DNA from: Luteimonas sp. 9C
GTDB lineage: Bacteria > Pseudomonadota > Gammaproteobacteria > Xanthomonadales > Xanthomonadaceae
Assembly: GCF_902506295.1 (NCBI RefSeq)
Contig: NZ_LR733312.1
Coordinates: forward strand, 1,812,095 to 1,876,094
Reading direction: 5' to 3'
DNA: 64,000 nt
The notes beneath the pieces were generated by a model that saw nothing but the letters and a program-made list of their open reading frames with translations, searched no databases and was not told where the DNA came from. Shown here piece by piece: positions 1 to 10,377 of this stretch (positions are counted from its first letter, which is position 1; each line of letters starts with the position of its first letter). The position numbers were made by a program, and so were the translations under genes.

Positions 1-341
<341 letters not shown>

Positions 342-425
342 CGAGGGCTCCGGAACAGTGAACGGCGGGGCCGGCCATTGTAGCGCCGGCCCGCCCGGCG
401 CGCGGCCCCGCCGGGCGCGAGCCGT

Positions 426-431
426 TATAAT
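426..431 (+). promoter_or_regulatory. candidate -10 box for ettA
   Basis: A perfect TATAAT lies 72 bases before the ettA start codon, in the 161-base divergent gap between glyA and ettA. The expected -35 position (about 403-408) is GC-rich and has no good match, so the promoter would rely on the -10 element alone. A short palindrome-rich stretch (about 367-408) lies upstream. Confidence 0.4.
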
Positions 432-502
432 CGCCGCCATCCCCTTCCCACCCGACGCCGCCCGACCGGGCCCCGGCGCGGGCCGGCACAACCGGAGCCC
501 CC

Positions 503-2164
503 ATGTCGCAATACATCTACACCATGAACCGCGTGTCCAAGGTGGTCCCGCCGAAGCGGCAGATCATCAAGGACATCTCGCTGTCGTTCTTCCCGGGCGC
601 CAAGATCGGTCTGTTGGGCCTCAACGGCTCGGGCAAGTCCACGGTGCTGAAGATCATGGCCGGCGTGGACCAGGATTTCGAAGGCGAAGCCCGCGCGCAG
701 GCCGGCACCAAGGTCGGCTATCTGGCGCAGGAACCCGAGCTCGACCCCGAGATGACCGTGCGCGAAGCGGTCGAGGAAGGCGTGGGCGAGGTGCTGCAGG
801 CCCAGGCCGCGCTCGACAAGGTCTACGACGCCTATGCCGAGGAAGGCGCCGATTTCGACGCGCTGGCCAAGGAACAGGAGCGCCTGGAGGCGATCCTCGC
901 CGCGGGCGACGCGCACACGCTGGAGAACCAGCTGGACGTCGCCGCCGACGCGCTGCGCCTGCCGCCGTGGGAGGCCAAGGTCGGCAATCTGTCGGGCGGT
1001 GAGAAGCGCCGCGTCGCGCTCTGCCGCCTGCTGCTGCAGAAGCCGGACATGCTGTTGCTCGACGAACCGACCAACCATCTCGACGCCGAATCGGTGGAAT
1101 GGCTGGAGCAGTTCCTCGCCCGCTACACCGGCACCGTCGTCGCGGTCACCCATGACCGCTACTTCCTCGACAACGCCGCCGAGTGGATCCTCGAACTCGA
1201 CCGTGGCCGCGGCATTCCGTGGAAGGGCAACTACACCGAGTGGCTGACCCAGAAGGACGAGCGCCTCAAGCAGGAAGACAACCAGGAGAAGTCCCGCCAG
1301 AAGGCGATCCAGAAGGAACTGGAATGGTCGCGCCAGAACGCCAAGGGCGGTCGCACCAAGGGCAAGGCACGTCTGGCCCGACTGGAAGAACTGCAGTCGG
1401 TCGACTACCAGAAGCGCAACGAGACGAACGAGCTGTTCATCCCGCCGGGCGAGCGCCTGGGCAATGCGGTGATGGAGTTCAAGGGCGTCACCAAGAAGTT
1501 CGGCGACCGCCTGCTGATCGACGATCTGTCGATGATCATTCCGCCGGGCGCGATCGTCGGCATCATCGGCCCGAACGGCGCGGGCAAGTCCACGCTGTTC
1601 AAGATGATCACCGGGCAGGAAAAGCCCGATTCGGGCCAGATCGTCGTCGGCCCCACCGTGCAGCTCTCGTACGTCGACCAGAGCCGCGATGCGCTGGAGG
1701 GCAACCACAACGTCTTCCAGGAAATCTCCGGCGGCCTGGACATCCTCAACATCAACGGCGTCGAGATCCAGTCCCGGGCCTACATCGGCCGCTTCAACTT
1801 CAAGGGCCAGGACCAGCAGAAGCTGGTGGGCACGCTGTCGGGTGGTGAGCGCGGCCGTCTGCACATGGCCAAGACCCTGCTGCAGGGCGGCAACGTGCTG
1901 CTGCTCGACGAACCGTCGAACGATCTGGACATCGAGACCCTGCGTTCGCTCGAAGACGCGCTGCTGGAGTTCCCCGGCAACACGTTCGTGATCTCGCATG
2001 ACCGCTGGTTCCTCGACCGCATCGCCACGCACATCATCGCGTTCGAAGGCGACAGCCACGTCGAGTTCTTCCAGGGCAACTACCGCGAGTACGAAGAAGA
2101 CAAGCGCCGCCGCATGGGCGACGACGCCGGTCCGAAGCGTCTGCGGTTCAAGGCGCTGAAGTAA
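503..2164 (+). CDS. ettA: energy-dependent translational throttle protein EttA (ABC-F ATPase)
   Basis: A 553-residue soluble ABC-F protein with two tandem ATPase domains and no membrane segment. Walker A motifs are at about residues 39-47 (GLNGSGKST) and 356-364 (GPNGAGKST). Each half has an LSGGE signature and a DEP(T/S)N(H/D)LD Walker B box (about 187 and 469). The linker between them (about 240-320) is charged and helical, as expected for the P-site tRNA interaction motif. EttA binds the ribosomal E site and gates entry into elongation according to the ATP/ADP ratio. The N-terminus [19 protein letters not shown] is typical of EttA rather than Uup or YheS. Length matches the family (about 555). 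Confidence 0.96.
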   Translation: MSQYIYTMNRVSKVVPPKRQIIKDISLSFFPGAKIGLLGLNGSGKSTVLKIMAGVDQDFEGEARAQAGTKVGYLAQEPELDPEMTVREAVEEGVGEVLQAQAALDKVYDAYAEEGADFDALAKEQERLEAILAAGDAHTLENQLDVAADALRLPPWEAKVGNLSGGEKRRVALCRLLLQKPDMLLLDEPTNHLDAESVEWLEQFLARYTGTVVAVTHDRYFLDNAAEWILELDRGRGIPWKGNYTEWLTQKDERLKQEDNQEKSRQKAIQKELEWSRQNAKGGRTKGKARLARLEELQSVDYQKRNETNELFIPPGERLGNAVMEFKGVTKKFGDRLLIDDLSMIIPPGAIVGIIGPNGAGKSTLFKMITGQEKPDSGQIVVGPTVQLSYVDQSRDALEGNHNVFQEISGGLDILNINGVEIQSRAYIGRFNFKGQDQQKLVGTLSGGERGRLHMAKTLLQGGNVLLLDEPSNDLDIETLRSLEDALLEFPGNTFVISHDRWFLDRIATHIIAFEGDSHVEFFQGNYREYEEDKRRRMGDDAGPKRLRFKALK

Positions 2165-2218
2165 ACCTGCCGGTCACGGGCCGACGTCGATGCAGACGCG
2201 GCCCACAGACCGGCAGGT
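2165..2218 (+). repeat. long hairpin after ettA
   Basis: An 11-base perfect inverted repeat (acctgccggtc at 2165-2175, gaccggcaggt at 2208-2218) starts right after the ettA stop and has further inner complementarity (gggccg near 2178, cggccc near 2199). There is no T-run, so it could be a Rho-assisted terminator, an mRNA-stabilising structure or a REP-like palindrome. Confidence 0.5.
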
Positions 2219-2283
2219 GATGCCCCCCGCTCCTTCCGGAACGGGGTCGGGCGGAGCGCAGCGCAGACCACCGGGAGCCACGC

Positions 2284-3021
2284 ATGACCATCCAGACGCT
2301 GGAAGAACTCGAAGGCCTCAAGCGCGTCGGTGCGCTGGTGGCACGCATCCTCTCGACGATGCGCGCGCAGGCGCTGGCCGGCATCACCCCGCGGGCACTC
2401 GACGCCATCGGCGCCGGCATGCTGCGCGACGCCGGCGCGCAGTCCGCGCCGGTGCTGACCTACGCCTTCCCGGCCGCGACCTGCATCAGCGTCAACCGCG
2501 TCGTCGCGCACGGCATCCCGGATGCCACGCCGCTGCGCGATGGCGATCTGGTCAACATCGACGTGTCCGCCGAACTCGACGGTTTCTTCGCCGACACCGG
2601 CGCGAGCTTCGTCGTCGGCACCGCGAGCACCGCGCAGCAGCGTCTGCTCGATGCGACGCGCGAAGCACGCGACGCCGCCATCGCCCAGCTGCGCGCGGGC
2701 GAACTGCTCAGCGGCATCGGCCGCACCATCGAGACCGTCGCCGCGCGCCGCGGTTTCCGCATCATCCGCAACCTGCAGAGCCACGGCGTCGGCCGTGCAC
2801 TGCACGAGGCGCCGGGTTCGATTCCCGGCTATTTCGATCGCCGCGACACCCGTCGCCTGCACGACGGCATGGTCATCACCGTCGAGCCGTTCCTGGCGAC
2901 CCACGCCACCCGCACCGAAGACCTGGACGACGGCTGGTCGCTGATCTGCCCCAAGGGTGTCGGCGCGCAGTTCGAGCACACGGTCGTCGTCACCCACGGC
3001 GCGCCGATCATCGTCACCTGA
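2284..3021 (+). CDS. map: type I methionine aminopeptidase
   Basis: A 245-residue pita-bread-fold metallopeptidase that removes the N-terminal methionine of nascent proteins. The metal ligands are visible in order: Asp in NIDVSAELDG (about 93) and Asp in FFADTGAS (about 104), His in SHGVGR (about 168), Glu in TVEPF (about 201) and Glu in QFEHTVVV (about 232). A conserved His lies in VVAHGIPD (about 76). There is no N-terminal zinc-finger extension, so it is the bacterial type Ia form. It lies 119 bases after ettA and 10 bases before pyrF. Genomes of this family can carry more than one map gene; whether this is the only copy cannot be judged here. Confidence 0.93.
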   Translation: MTIQTLEELEGLKRVGALVARILSTMRAQALAGITPRALDAIGAGMLRDAGAQSAPVLTYAFPAATCISVNRVVAHGIPDATPLRDGDLVNIDVSAELDGFFADTGASFVVGTASTAQQRLLDATREARDAAIAQLRAGELLSGIGRTIETVAARRGFRIIRNLQSHGVGRALHEAPGSIPGYFDRRDTRRLHDGMVITVEPFLATHATRTEDLDDGWSLICPKGVGAQFEHTVVVTHGAPIIVT

Positions 3022-3031
3022 GAGCCGTTCC

Positions 3032-3862
3032 ATGACGCACACCTTCATGCAGGCGCTGCGCGCGCGCTGGCAGTCCGCCGACACGCTGGTCTGCGTCGGC
3101 CTCGATCCCGAACCGGCGAAGTTTCCGGCGCGGTTCGCCAACGACCCCGATGCGGTGTTCGCGTTCTGCCGCGACATCGCCGATGCCACCGCCGAATACG
3201 CCTGCGCGTTCAAGCCGCAGATCGCGCACTTCGCCGGGCTGGGCGCGGAAGACGCGCTGCAGCGGCTGATCGCGCATCTGCATGCCACGCACCCCGGCGT
3301 GCCGGTGATCCTCGACGCCAAGCGCGGCGACATCGGCAGCACCGCGCAGCGCTACGTCGCCGAGGCCTTCGAGCGTTTCGAGGCCGATGCGGTGACGGTG
3401 AATCCCTATCTCGGTCGTGATTCGGTGCAGCCCTTCCTCGACCGCAGCGACAAGGGCGTGGTGATCCTGTGCCGCACCTCGAACCCGGGCGCCGCCGATC
3501 TGCAGGACCTGCCCGTCGCGCATGCCGGCGCCACGCGGCCGCTGTACCAGCATGTCGCCGAGACCATCGCGCGCGAGTGGAACGGCCACGGCAACGTGTC
3601 GCTGGTCGTCGGTGCGACCTGGCCCGAACAGCTGCGCGAGGTGCGCGCGATCGTCGGCGACATGCCGTTCCTGGTGCCCGGTGTCGGCGCGCAGGGCGGC
3701 GATGTCGGGGCCGTCGTGACGAACGCGAAGACCGCGGACGGCACCGGCCTGATGGTCAGCTCCTCGCGCGCGATCCTGTACGCGTCGAACGGCGACGATT
3801 ACGCGGATGCGGCAGCGCGCGAGGCGCGCACGTTGCGGGATGCGATCAACCGCTATCGCTGA
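3032..3862 (+). CDS. pyrF: orotidine 5'-phosphate decarboxylase (type 2)
   Basis: A 276-residue TIM-barrel enzyme that decarboxylates OMP to UMP, the last step of de novo pyrimidine synthesis. The sequence opens MTHTFMQALRARWQSADTLVCVGLDPEP and carries the active-site block VILDAKRGDIGSTA (about 92-105) and the phosphate-loop segment PFLVPGVGAQGGD. This is the longer subfamily 2 form, not the 230-residue E. coli form. The frame is open further upstream (to 2957), but the ATG at 3032 gives the family N-terminus and follows map by 10 bases, so the two are probably cotranscribed. Confidence 0.94.
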   Translation: MTHTFMQALRARWQSADTLVCVGLDPEPAKFPARFANDPDAVFAFCRDIADATAEYACAFKPQIAHFAGLGAEDALQRLIAHLHATHPGVPVILDAKRGDIGSTAQRYVAEAFERFEADAVTVNPYLGRDSVQPFLDRSDKGVVILCRTSNPGAADLQDLPVAHAGATRPLYQHVAETIAREWNGHGNVSLVVGATWPEQLREVRAIVGDMPFLVPGVGAQGGDVGAVVTNAKTADGTGLMVSSSRAILYASNGDDYADAAAREARTLRDAINRYR

Positions 3863-3873
3863 GGCTGCCTGAG

Positions 3874-4022
3874 CCCTCCCCCGTGCACGGGGGAGGGTTG
3901 GGTGGGGGCGAACGTTCGGATCGAGACATGCATGGCCCCGCGCCTCGCGACCGCACGAGATTGTGATCCCCGAAACCGGATGGTTCGCCCCCATCCCGGC
4001 CTTCCCCCGCATGCGGGGGAAG
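3874..4022. repeat. pair of inverted REP-like palindromes in the pyrF/pncB convergent gap
   Basis: The 290-base gap holds two perfect palindromes, 24 bp at 3874-3897 (ccctcccccgtg and its complement) and 22 bp at 4001-4022 (cttcccccgca and its complement). Each is flanked on its inner side by the same tail, gggtgggggcgaac, in opposite orientation (about 3899-3912 and 3983-3997). This makes an inverted pair of one repeat unit, like a BIME. A degenerate relative is at 41245-41272. The palindromes may also end transcription of the convergent pyrF and pncB. No gene is visible in the gap. Confidence 0.6.
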
Positions 4023-4152
4023 GAGAAAAGCCAAGCGGGGACACGCGGGAGAGTCGAGGCATGGAGGATTCGGGCGATGGAGGACGACGCGAGACATCGC
4101 GACCGCACATTCCAGCGCGTCCCCGTGTCATGCCGATGACGCGAAACCCTGA

Positions 4153-5340
4153 TCAGGGGCCGGCGTCGGCCCGCACTTCGAACACCTGCCGCAAATAGGC
4201 GAGATAGCCTGCGTCGTCGCACATGCTCTTGCCCGGAGAATCGCTGAGCTTGGCGACCGGCTGGCCGTTGCAGCGGACCATCTTGATCACGATGCTCAGC
4301 GGGGTCGGCCCGAGATCGTTCGTCAGATGCGTGCCCACGCCAAAGGCCAGTCGGCAGCGCCCGCGAAAATAGGCGTGCAGGCGCTTGACCTTGTCGATGT
4401 CCAGACCATCGCTGAAGACCAGGATCTTGCTGGCCGGGTCCACGCGGTGCTCGGCGAAGTGCGCGAGCATCCGGTCGCCCCAGACGAACGGGTCACCCGA
4501 ATCGTGGCGCACCCCGTCGAACAGCTTGCAGAAATACAGGTCGAAATCGCGCAGGAACGCGTCCAGCCCCACGACGTCCGACAGGGCGATACCGAGATCG
4601 CCACGGTATTCGTGCGCCCAGGCGTCGAGCGCCACCATCTGCGAGTCGCGCAGGCGCGGGCCGAGCGCCTGGAACGCCTGCAGGTACTCGTGCGCCATCG
4701 TGCCGTGCGGCGTCATGCCGAACCGGCGCGCGAAGTGGACATTGCTGGTGCCGACGAACTGGTCGCCCAGCGCATCGCGCAGCAGCGGCAGCATGTGCCC
4801 GTGCCAGTGTTGCGAATACCGGCGACGCGTTCCGTAGTCGGCGATCCGGCAGTCCTCGTACCCGGCCACATCGCGCAGCAGCGCGGCTTTGGCCTGCAGG
4901 CGCCGTTCGCCTTCCCCGAAATCGGGACGGGTGGTGTTGCGGAACCAGACCTCGTTGATGATCGCCAGCAGCGGCACTTCGAACAGGATGGTGTGCAACC
5001 AGGGGCCGGTGATCTCGAGTTCGAGTTCGCCCGGCACCCGGGTCGAGGCGCGCAGGTCGATGTATTTGCGGTCGAGATGGAACAGGCCGAGGAAATCGGC
5101 GAAGTCCGGCTTCACGAACCGCAGCCCGCGCACGTATGCGAGCTCGTCGGCCGTGAACCGCAACGCGCACAGCGCATCGATCTCCGCGTCGACCTCGTCG
5201 ATGTACCGGGCGAGATCGATGCCGGGCGTGCGGCACTTGAACCGGTACTGCACGAGGGCGCCCGGGTGCTGGTGCAGCACCGCCTGCATCATCGTGAACT
5301 TGTACAGATCGGTATCGAGCAGCGACGCGACCGCGGCCAT
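4153..5340 (-). CDS. pncB: nicotinate phosphoribosyltransferase
   Basis: A 395-residue enzyme of NAD salvage that joins nicotinate and PRPP to form nicotinate mononucleotide with ATP hydrolysis. The N-terminus ([16 protein letters not shown]), the [18 protein letters not shown] block with the regulatory histidine, and [17 protein letters not shown] are hallmarks of the family. The ATG at 5340 was chosen because the family start lies there; the frame stays open upstream inside the neighbouring glycosyltransferase. It begins 2 bases after that gene stops, so it is the last gene of the long minus-strand run that begins in the T2SS operon. It converges on pyrF. Confidence 0.95.
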   Translation of the reverse strand: MAAVASLLDTDLYKFTMMQAVLHQHPGALVQYRFKCRTPGIDLARYIDEVDAEIDALCALRFTADELAYVRGLRFVKPDFADFLGLFHLDRKYIDLRASTRVPGELELEITGPWLHTILFEVPLLAIINEVWFRNTTRPDFGEGERRLQAKAALLRDVAGYEDCRIADYGTRRRYSQHWHGHMLPLLRDALGDQFVGTSNVHFARRFGMTPHGTMAHEYLQAFQALGPRLRDSQMVALDAWAHEYRGDLGIALSDVVGLDAFLRDFDLYFCKLFDGVRHDSGDPFVWGDRMLAHFAEHRVDPASKILVFSDGLDIDKVKRLHAYFRGRCRLAFGVGTHLTNDLGPTPLSIVIKMVRCNGQPVAKLSDSPGKSMCDDAGYLAYLRQVFEVRADAGP

Positions 5341-5342
5341 CG

Positions 5343-6200
5343 TCAGCCCGCCTGCGCCGCGCGACGCACGACCGCGACCGGAAACCGCGCCCAGATCATC
5401 GCCCACACCGCGATGCGCTGCAGGCTGCTGCGGCGCGCCGCTTCGAAGCGGCGGAAGTAACGCCACAGTCCGCGGTGCTTGTGCCACTCGACGAAGACCG
5501 GTCGCGACCGGCTGGACACGCCGCGCACGTGCAGCACCGCGATGTCGTTGGCGACCGCGATGACGGCGCCCGCCTCGCGCGCGCGCCGGCACAGGTCCAG
5601 ATCCTCGGCATGCAGCCGGTAGCCGGTATCGAAGCCGTCGATGGACTCGAACAGCGCGCGCGGCAACAGCATCAGCGCGCCGGAGATCGCCTGCACGCGC
5701 TGCAGCGGCTGCGCGGCATCACGCGGCACGGCGAGCACGCGGGCCTGCGGGTCACGCAGCATCGCGACGAAATCCGGGTCACGGCGGCGCGCGGCCGGAT
5801 CCCGCGCGCCGTCTTCGCCGACGAGGTCCGTGCCCAGCAGGCACGGCGCCGCCAGCGCGTCGGCGTGCGCGTGCAGGCGCGCGAGCGTGTCCCCGTCGAC
5901 GAGGCAGTCCGGATTGACGAATGCGATCCAGGACGCGTCGCCATCGCGCGCGCCCTGGTTGCAGGCCACCGCGAACCCGGGATTGTCCGGGTTGCCGATG
6001 AAGTGCACGCGCGGATCGAGCGACGCGTGTCGCTGCACGATGGCCAGCGTGGCGTCGTCGGAGGCGTTGTCGACCACGCGGATCTGCGCGATGCGCTCGG
6101 CCGCGCGCAGCCGCGACAGGCAGGCGTCGATCGTGCTGCCGCTGCGATGGGTGACGACGACGGCGACGATGTCGGGCGGGGCGGAATCGGCAGCGGTCAC
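5343..6200 (-). CDS. family 2 glycosyltransferase (rhamnosyltransferase-like)
   Basis: A 285-residue GT-A fold protein without membrane segments. Near the N-terminus are [19 protein letters not shown] and [12 protein letters not shown], and NPDCLV stands where the metal-binding DXD usually lies. This resembles the rhamnosyl/WcaA-type GT2 enzymes of O-antigen or exopolysaccharide synthesis. [14 protein letters not shown] near residue 200 is the usual acceptor-side motif. The start codon is GTG, overlapping the stop of the upstream gene as GTGA, so translation is coupled. Sugar donor and acceptor cannot be read from the sequence. Confidence 0.85.
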   Translation of the reverse strand: MTAADSAPPDIVAVVVTHRSGSTIDACLSRLRAAERIAQIRVVDNASDDATLAIVQRHASLDPRVHFIGNPDNPGFAVACNQGARDGDASWIAFVNPDCLVDGDTLARLHAHADALAAPCLLGTDLVGEDGARDPAARRRDPDFVAMLRDPQARVLAVPRDAAQPLQRVQAISGALMLLPRALFESIDGFDTGYRLHAEDLDLCRRAREAGAVIAVANDIAVLHVRGVSSRSRPVFVEWHKHRGLWRYFRRFEAARRSSLQRIAVWAMIWARFPVAVVRRAAQAG

Positions 6201-7198
6201 TTGGGCGGCATGTCTTCGGTGGACGCGATATTGTCCGCTGCGTCGGGTGCAGTTGGCGTATCGCGCGCGTCGGCTGCCCGCCCCTCACCATCCGCTTCGC
6301 GGACGGTTCCCACGTCCTCCGGGAGGGCGCGGGACGTGAGCGGGGGGACTGCATCCGCGGTTTCCTCGCGGAACAGCTGCTGCTGCGCCGGTGCGTTCTC
6401 CAGGGCATCGAAGCCGCGCTGCAGGGCCACGCGTGTCGCATAGAGCGGATCCTGCATCAGGAAGGTCGCCAGCCGCGAATGCCAGGACGGCCAGCGCACC
6501 GCGAGTGCGTCCATGTCCCCGTCGGCCGGACCGCCCTCGCCACCGCGCGCGACGAATGCGGTCTCGCACAGCGCGTTGCGCCAGCCCAGGCCGGCCATGC
6601 GCAACGACAGGTCGATCAGGGCGGCGTACCAGGAGTGGTAACTCGACGCGTCGAGGCCGCCGGCCTTGCGGCGCGCATTGCCCCGCAGCAGCACCGCATG
6701 GCCGATCGCGGCCGGCAGTTCCGGATACAGCGGCGGCAGTGCCCGGCAGGCGCGCGCGAGGCGCGAGGGATCGTCGGGCACCGGGTTGATCTCACCGATG
6801 CGCGGCCACGCGGCGGACTCGCCGGCGTTGCACCACGGCGTCGCGGTGGCGATCGCGGCATCGCGCGCGAAGCACGCAGCCAGGGCGTTCGCCCAGCCCG
6901 GCGTCGGTATCGCATCGGGCGCGAGGACGATGACATCCACATCGCCACAGGCGCGCAGCACGTCGTCGAGGTGCGCGACCTCACCAATGGCACGTTGACG
7001 GCAGGTGTAGTCGGCCTGCAACGGCGTGGTGGCGAGCCAGCGCTGCACGATCTCCGCACCGCGCGGTCCGATGCGCGCATCGTCGGCCAGCCAGATCCGC
7101 GTGCCCGCCGGCGTGCCGGCATCGAGCGCGGCCAGGCACGCGTCGAGCGCGTCGTCGTCGTGCCCGACCGGCAGCAGGATCACCGGCAGCTCAGCCAT
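6197..7198 (-). CDS. glycosyltransferase-like protein (GT2 fold, divergent)
   Basis: A 333-residue protein with a weak GT-A pattern: VILLPVGHDDDALDACLAAL at the N-terminus, VDVIVLAPDAIPTPGWANAL in the DXD region and a later ALIDLSLRMAGLGW segment like the acceptor loop. The last 50 residues are acidic and low in complexity. It lies 28 bases after xpsD and overlaps the next glycosyltransferase by four bases, so it appears to be transcribed from the T2SS operon. Some catalytic residues are not obvious, and it could act with the downstream GT2 as a pair. Function beyond sugar transfer is unknown. Confidence 0.7.
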   Translation of the reverse strand: MAELPVILLPVGHDDDALDACLAALDAGTPAGTRIWLADDARIGPRGAEIVQRWLATTPLQADYTCRQRAIGEVAHLDDVLRACGDVDVIVLAPDAIPTPGWANALAACFARDAAIATATPWCNAGESAAWPRIGEINPVPDDPSRLARACRALPPLYPELPAAIGHAVLLRGNARRKAGGLDASSYHSWYAALIDLSLRMAGLGWRNALCETAFVARGGEGGPADGDMDALAVRWPSWHSRLATFLMQDPLYATRVALQRGFDALENAPAQQQLFREETADAVPPLTSRALPEDVGTVREADGEGRAADARDTPTAPDAADNIASTEDMPPK

Positions 7199-7226
7199 GC
7201 GCAGTGGCTCCGCGCACCGCGGCCCC

Positions 7227-9506
7227 TCAGTCCCGGGGGGTCTGCAACGGCTGCAACGCGCGGAAGCGACGCCCGTATTCGTCGGTCAGCTGACGCGCTT
7301 CGAGCGGGTTGCGCACGATGGTCGGCGTCAGCAAAACGATGACTTCGCTGCGTTCGGTACCCGAACCTTGTGAGCCAAACAGCCCGCCGATCACCGGAAT
7401 ACGACTCAGACCGGGAAGTCCCGACGACGTGCGCGACACCTGGTCACGGATCAGACCGGCCAGCATGACGGTGTCGCCCGCCTGCACGGCGGCCTCGGTC
7501 TTGAGCCGCCGCGTGTCGATGCGGACATTGCCCTGCGAGTCGGCCGTGTTCTGCGCGCCGGGGGTACTGACTTCCTGCACGATATCGAGAAAGACCATGC
7601 CGTCGCGGGTCACGCGCGGCCGCACCTTGAGGATGGTGCCGGTCTCGATGTACTGGACCTGGGTGAACTGGCTGTCGCCGAGGATCGGGTTCACGCTGCT
7701 CGATGCAACGGGGATGCTCGCGCCGACGTTGAACTCGGCCATCGCGTTGTTGCGGACGAACACCGAGGGAGACTGCAGCACCTGCACGTCGGTGACCTGG
7801 TCGAGCGCCCGGATGATCGCAGCGGCGTCGTTCTTCACCAGCGACCATGCGAGCCCCGGACCCGAGACCCCCCCGATGCTGGCGCCAAGCGTGCTCCAGC
7901 GGCTCGGCCCGCCGATCCCGGGAGCACCCGGTCCGGGGAACGGTCCGATCTGGTTATCCGTCAATCCCTTTTCGATGAACCAGTTCACGCCGTACTCGAG
8001 GTCGCCGCTGAGCAAAACCTCCACCACCTGCGCCTCGATGTGCACCTGCGCCGGCATCACGTCGAGCCGTTCGACGACATCGCGGATCGAGCGCCAGGCG
8101 GCCGGCGTCGTACGCACCAGCAGGGTATTGGTCTCGTCGACCGCCGACACGCCGACGCGGTCGCCTTCGACTTCCAGCGTCACGCTGCCGGGGCCGTCCT
8201 GCTGCTCGCTGAGCTCCATCTGGCCGATGTTGCCGCCGCCACCGCTGCTGCTACCGCCGCGGCCCATGCCCGACGTGCCCCCACGATTGTTGCTGCCCAG
8301 GCCCGAGCTGCTGCCGCTGTCGAAACCCGAAGACCCGTCCGTGCCGCCGGTGCGCAGCGTGTTGCCGGTCAGGCCGGGCATCAGCGACGCCGCATCCTGG
8401 CCGCCACTGCTGCCGCTGCCGCCACCGAAGACTTCCGACAGGCGCTGCGCGAGTTCGCGTGCCTTGATGAACTTCAGTTCGTAGGAGAACAGCTTGGGGT
8501 CCTGGCCCGCGTTGTCGATGCGCTCCAGCCACTGCTGGATCTCGCCGAGATAGTCGGCCTGCGGCGTGATCACCAGCACCGCGTTCGCGCCCTCCAGCGG
8601 CATGAAACGGAACATGCCCGACACGGGCGATTCGCTGTCCTGGCCGAAGACCTTCTCCAGATCGGCGACCACCTGCGTGGCCTTGCCCGACTGCAGCGGG
8701 AACACGCCGACCGACATGCCCGACAGCCAGTCGACGTCGAAGATCTCGATCGTGCGCAGGTAGTTGTCGAGCTCGGAACGGCTGCCGGAAATCGTGATGA
8801 CGTTGCGCGCGTTGTCGGCGGAGACGATGGCGTTCGGACGCGCGTACGGCTCGAGCACCTTTTCCATCTCGGTCGCGGAGATGTAGCGCAGCGGCACGGT
8901 GCGCACTTCGAAGCCGCGGGCGGCGCCGGTGCTGCCCGTGCGCGGTGCGACGGTACCGGTGGCCAGTGCGGTGTCGGCAGCGACGATGTTGTAGCGGCCG
9001 TCGCTGTAGATCATGCGTGCGTTGTTCCAGCCCAGCACCATCTCCAGCAGGCTCAGCGCCTGGGCCGCGCTCACCGGCTGCGGCGTCGCCAGCGTCACCG
9101 TGCCCTGCACTTCCGGCGCGATGACGTAGTTCTGGCCCAGCATGTCGCCGAGGATCGCCTTGGCGACCGCGTGCACCGATTCGCCCTCGAAATTGAACGA
9201 GGCCTGGCCGCTGGTCGCGCCCAGCGTGGGCGGCGCGGCGGAGGCAGCGCGCTGGTTGATGACCGTGCCGCTGCCGCGGCGGATCTGCGGCTGCGGACGC
9301 TCGTCATCGCCGAGCAGCGGTTGCGTGCGTGCGCCCGGCGCGGAGGCGGTGTCGGCGGACGTGTCGCCCGCCTGCGCGCCCTGGCGGAGGTCCGCATCGC
9401 GGCGCATCGCGGGCGTCGGCGCGGTGGCGCAGCCGGCGAGCAGTGCGATGCCGGTTCCGAGGGCGATCGCCCGGAGGTGGAAGGCTGGCGTCTGGAAAGG
9501 CTTCAT
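7227..9506 (-). CDS. xpsD: type II secretion outer-membrane secretin XpsD/GspD
   Basis: A 759-residue lipoprotein secretin. The signal ends in a lipobox (LLAGC, Cys about 26). N0 and N1-N3 domains follow (about 100-480) and are interrupted by a long Gly/Ser-rich linker (about 355-435), a feature of Xanthomonas-type XpsD. The C-terminal secretin core has VPVASSS, VQYIETGTILKVRPRVT and the final AGLIRDQVSRTSSGLPGLSRIPVIGGLFGS segment. It forms the outer-membrane channel through which folded exoproteins leave. It is the last xps gene, directly after xpsN, as in Xanthomonas, and is followed by two glycosyltransferase genes. Confidence 0.95.
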   Translation of the reverse strand: MKPFQTPAFHLRAIALGTGIALLAGCATAPTPAMRRDADLRQGAQAGDTSADTASAPGARTQPLLGDDERPQPQIRRGSGTVINQRAASAAPPTLGATSGQASFNFEGESVHAVAKAILGDMLGQNYVIAPEVQGTVTLATPQPVSAAQALSLLEMVLGWNNARMIYSDGRYNIVAADTALATGTVAPRTGSTGAARGFEVRTVPLRYISATEMEKVLEPYARPNAIVSADNARNVITISGSRSELDNYLRTIEIFDVDWLSGMSVGVFPLQSGKATQVVADLEKVFGQDSESPVSGMFRFMPLEGANAVLVITPQADYLGEIQQWLERIDNAGQDPKLFSYELKFIKARELAQRLSEVFGGGSGSSGGQDAASLMPGLTGNTLRTGGTDGSSGFDSGSSSGLGSNNRGGTSGMGRGGSSSGGGGNIGQMELSEQQDGPGSVTLEVEGDRVGVSAVDETNTLLVRTTPAAWRSIRDVVERLDVMPAQVHIEAQVVEVLLSGDLEYGVNWFIEKGLTDNQIGPFPGPGAPGIGGPSRWSTLGASIGGVSGPGLAWSLVKNDAAAIIRALDQVTDVQVLQSPSVFVRNNAMAEFNVGASIPVASSSVNPILGDSQFTQVQYIETGTILKVRPRVTRDGMVFLDIVQEVSTPGAQNTADSQGNVRIDTRRLKTEAAVQAGDTVMLAGLIRDQVSRTSSGLPGLSRIPVIGGLFGSQGSGTERSEVIVLLTPTIVRNPLEARQLTDEYGRRFRALQPLQTPRD

Positions 9507-9516
9507 CGACGGGAGT

Positions 9517-10377
9517 CTAGTCCTGGGCGGAATTGGGTTGCTGTTGCTGCTGGCGCAGACGTGCGCGCCGTTCTTCGATCCGGCGACGGATCGCTTCGAC
9601 CTGGGCTTCGGACGGGCCGGCGGCGGCCGCCGTTTCGGGTGTCGCGCTGCTTCCGTTGTCGGCCACCGGGGCCGGCCGCTGGTTGGCGGGCCCCCGCGGT
9701 TGTCCGTTGCCGGTCTGCGCGGTGCCGCCCGGGGGCGGCGCCGCGCCGTTGTCAGACGCGCGCGCCGCGATGGCTGCGTTCGGTGCGGGTGTCGCCGGCG
9801 GGCGCGATGCCGCCTGCGTCGGCGATTGCCCGTCCGGGGGCGGTGTCGGCGTCATCGGTGTCGGCGGCTGCCCCCCGGTGCCGTCGAACACTCGCAGTTC
9901 CAGCGTGCGAGGGCCCTCGGGCGTATTGAAGACCACGCTGCGCGTGTCCACCGAATCGAGCAGCCAGTTCGTGGCCTCGGGCGGGCCTTCGCCGACCTTG
10001 AGCCGGATCGACTCGCCGCCGCCGCTGGGCTGCAGGATCGCCATCGCGAACTCGGGGGTGCGCAGCACGCTGGTCAGCACGTAGTCGAAGCCCGTGCCGG
10101 TGCCCTCGCCTTCGTCCTGCGGATCGATGAAGAACGGATGCGGGCGGCGGTCGCCGGTGAACAGGGGACGCGCGGCGACTTCATTGAAACTCGACAGCGG
10201 CGGTGCAGGCGCGGCAGTGCCGGGCGCAGGACCGATCGGCGCGGCGACGATGCCGTCGTCCTCCAGCGCACCGATCCGGCCGCCCAGTCCGGCCAGCGAC
10301 AGCAGCGCGAACAGCAGTGCCCAGGCGCCGACCGCCGCGACCAGCCAGGTGCGCGCGTTGGTGGCATCAATCCGCAT
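9517..10377 (-). CDS. xpsN: type II secretion protein XpsN (GspC-like connector)
   Basis: A 286-residue inner-membrane protein with one transmembrane segment near the N-terminus (about 11-32, TWLVAAVGAWALLFALLSLAG), then a periplasmic domain (about 50-170) and a Pro/Ala/Gln-rich C-terminal tail. Position between xpsM and xpsD and this topology fit XpsN, which in Xanthomonas campestris contacts the secretin and stands in for GspC. The ATG at 10377 was chosen over two upstream in-frame ATGs because it has a GGAGG ribosome-binding site 6 bases away. It overlaps the end of xpsM by 11 bases. Confidence 0.87.
   Translation of the reverse strand: MRIDATNARTWLVAAVGAWALLFALLSLAGLGGRIGALEDDGIVAAPIGPAPGTAAPAPPLSSFNEVAARPLFTGDRRPHPFFIDPQDEGEGTGTGFDYVLTSVLRTPEFAMAILQPSGGGESIRLKVGEGPPEATNWLLDSVDTRSVVFNTPEGPRTLELRVFDGTGGQPPTPMTPTPPPDGQSPTQAASRPPATPAPNAAIAARASDNGAAPPPGGTAQTGNGQPRGPANQRPAPVADNGSSATPETAAAAGPSEAQVEAIRRRIEERRARLRQQQQQPNSAQD

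Noticed and set aside
425..2059. A 544-residue minus-strand frame opposite ettA
   Set aside because: Shadow frame; both Walker motifs and signatures are on the plus strand.
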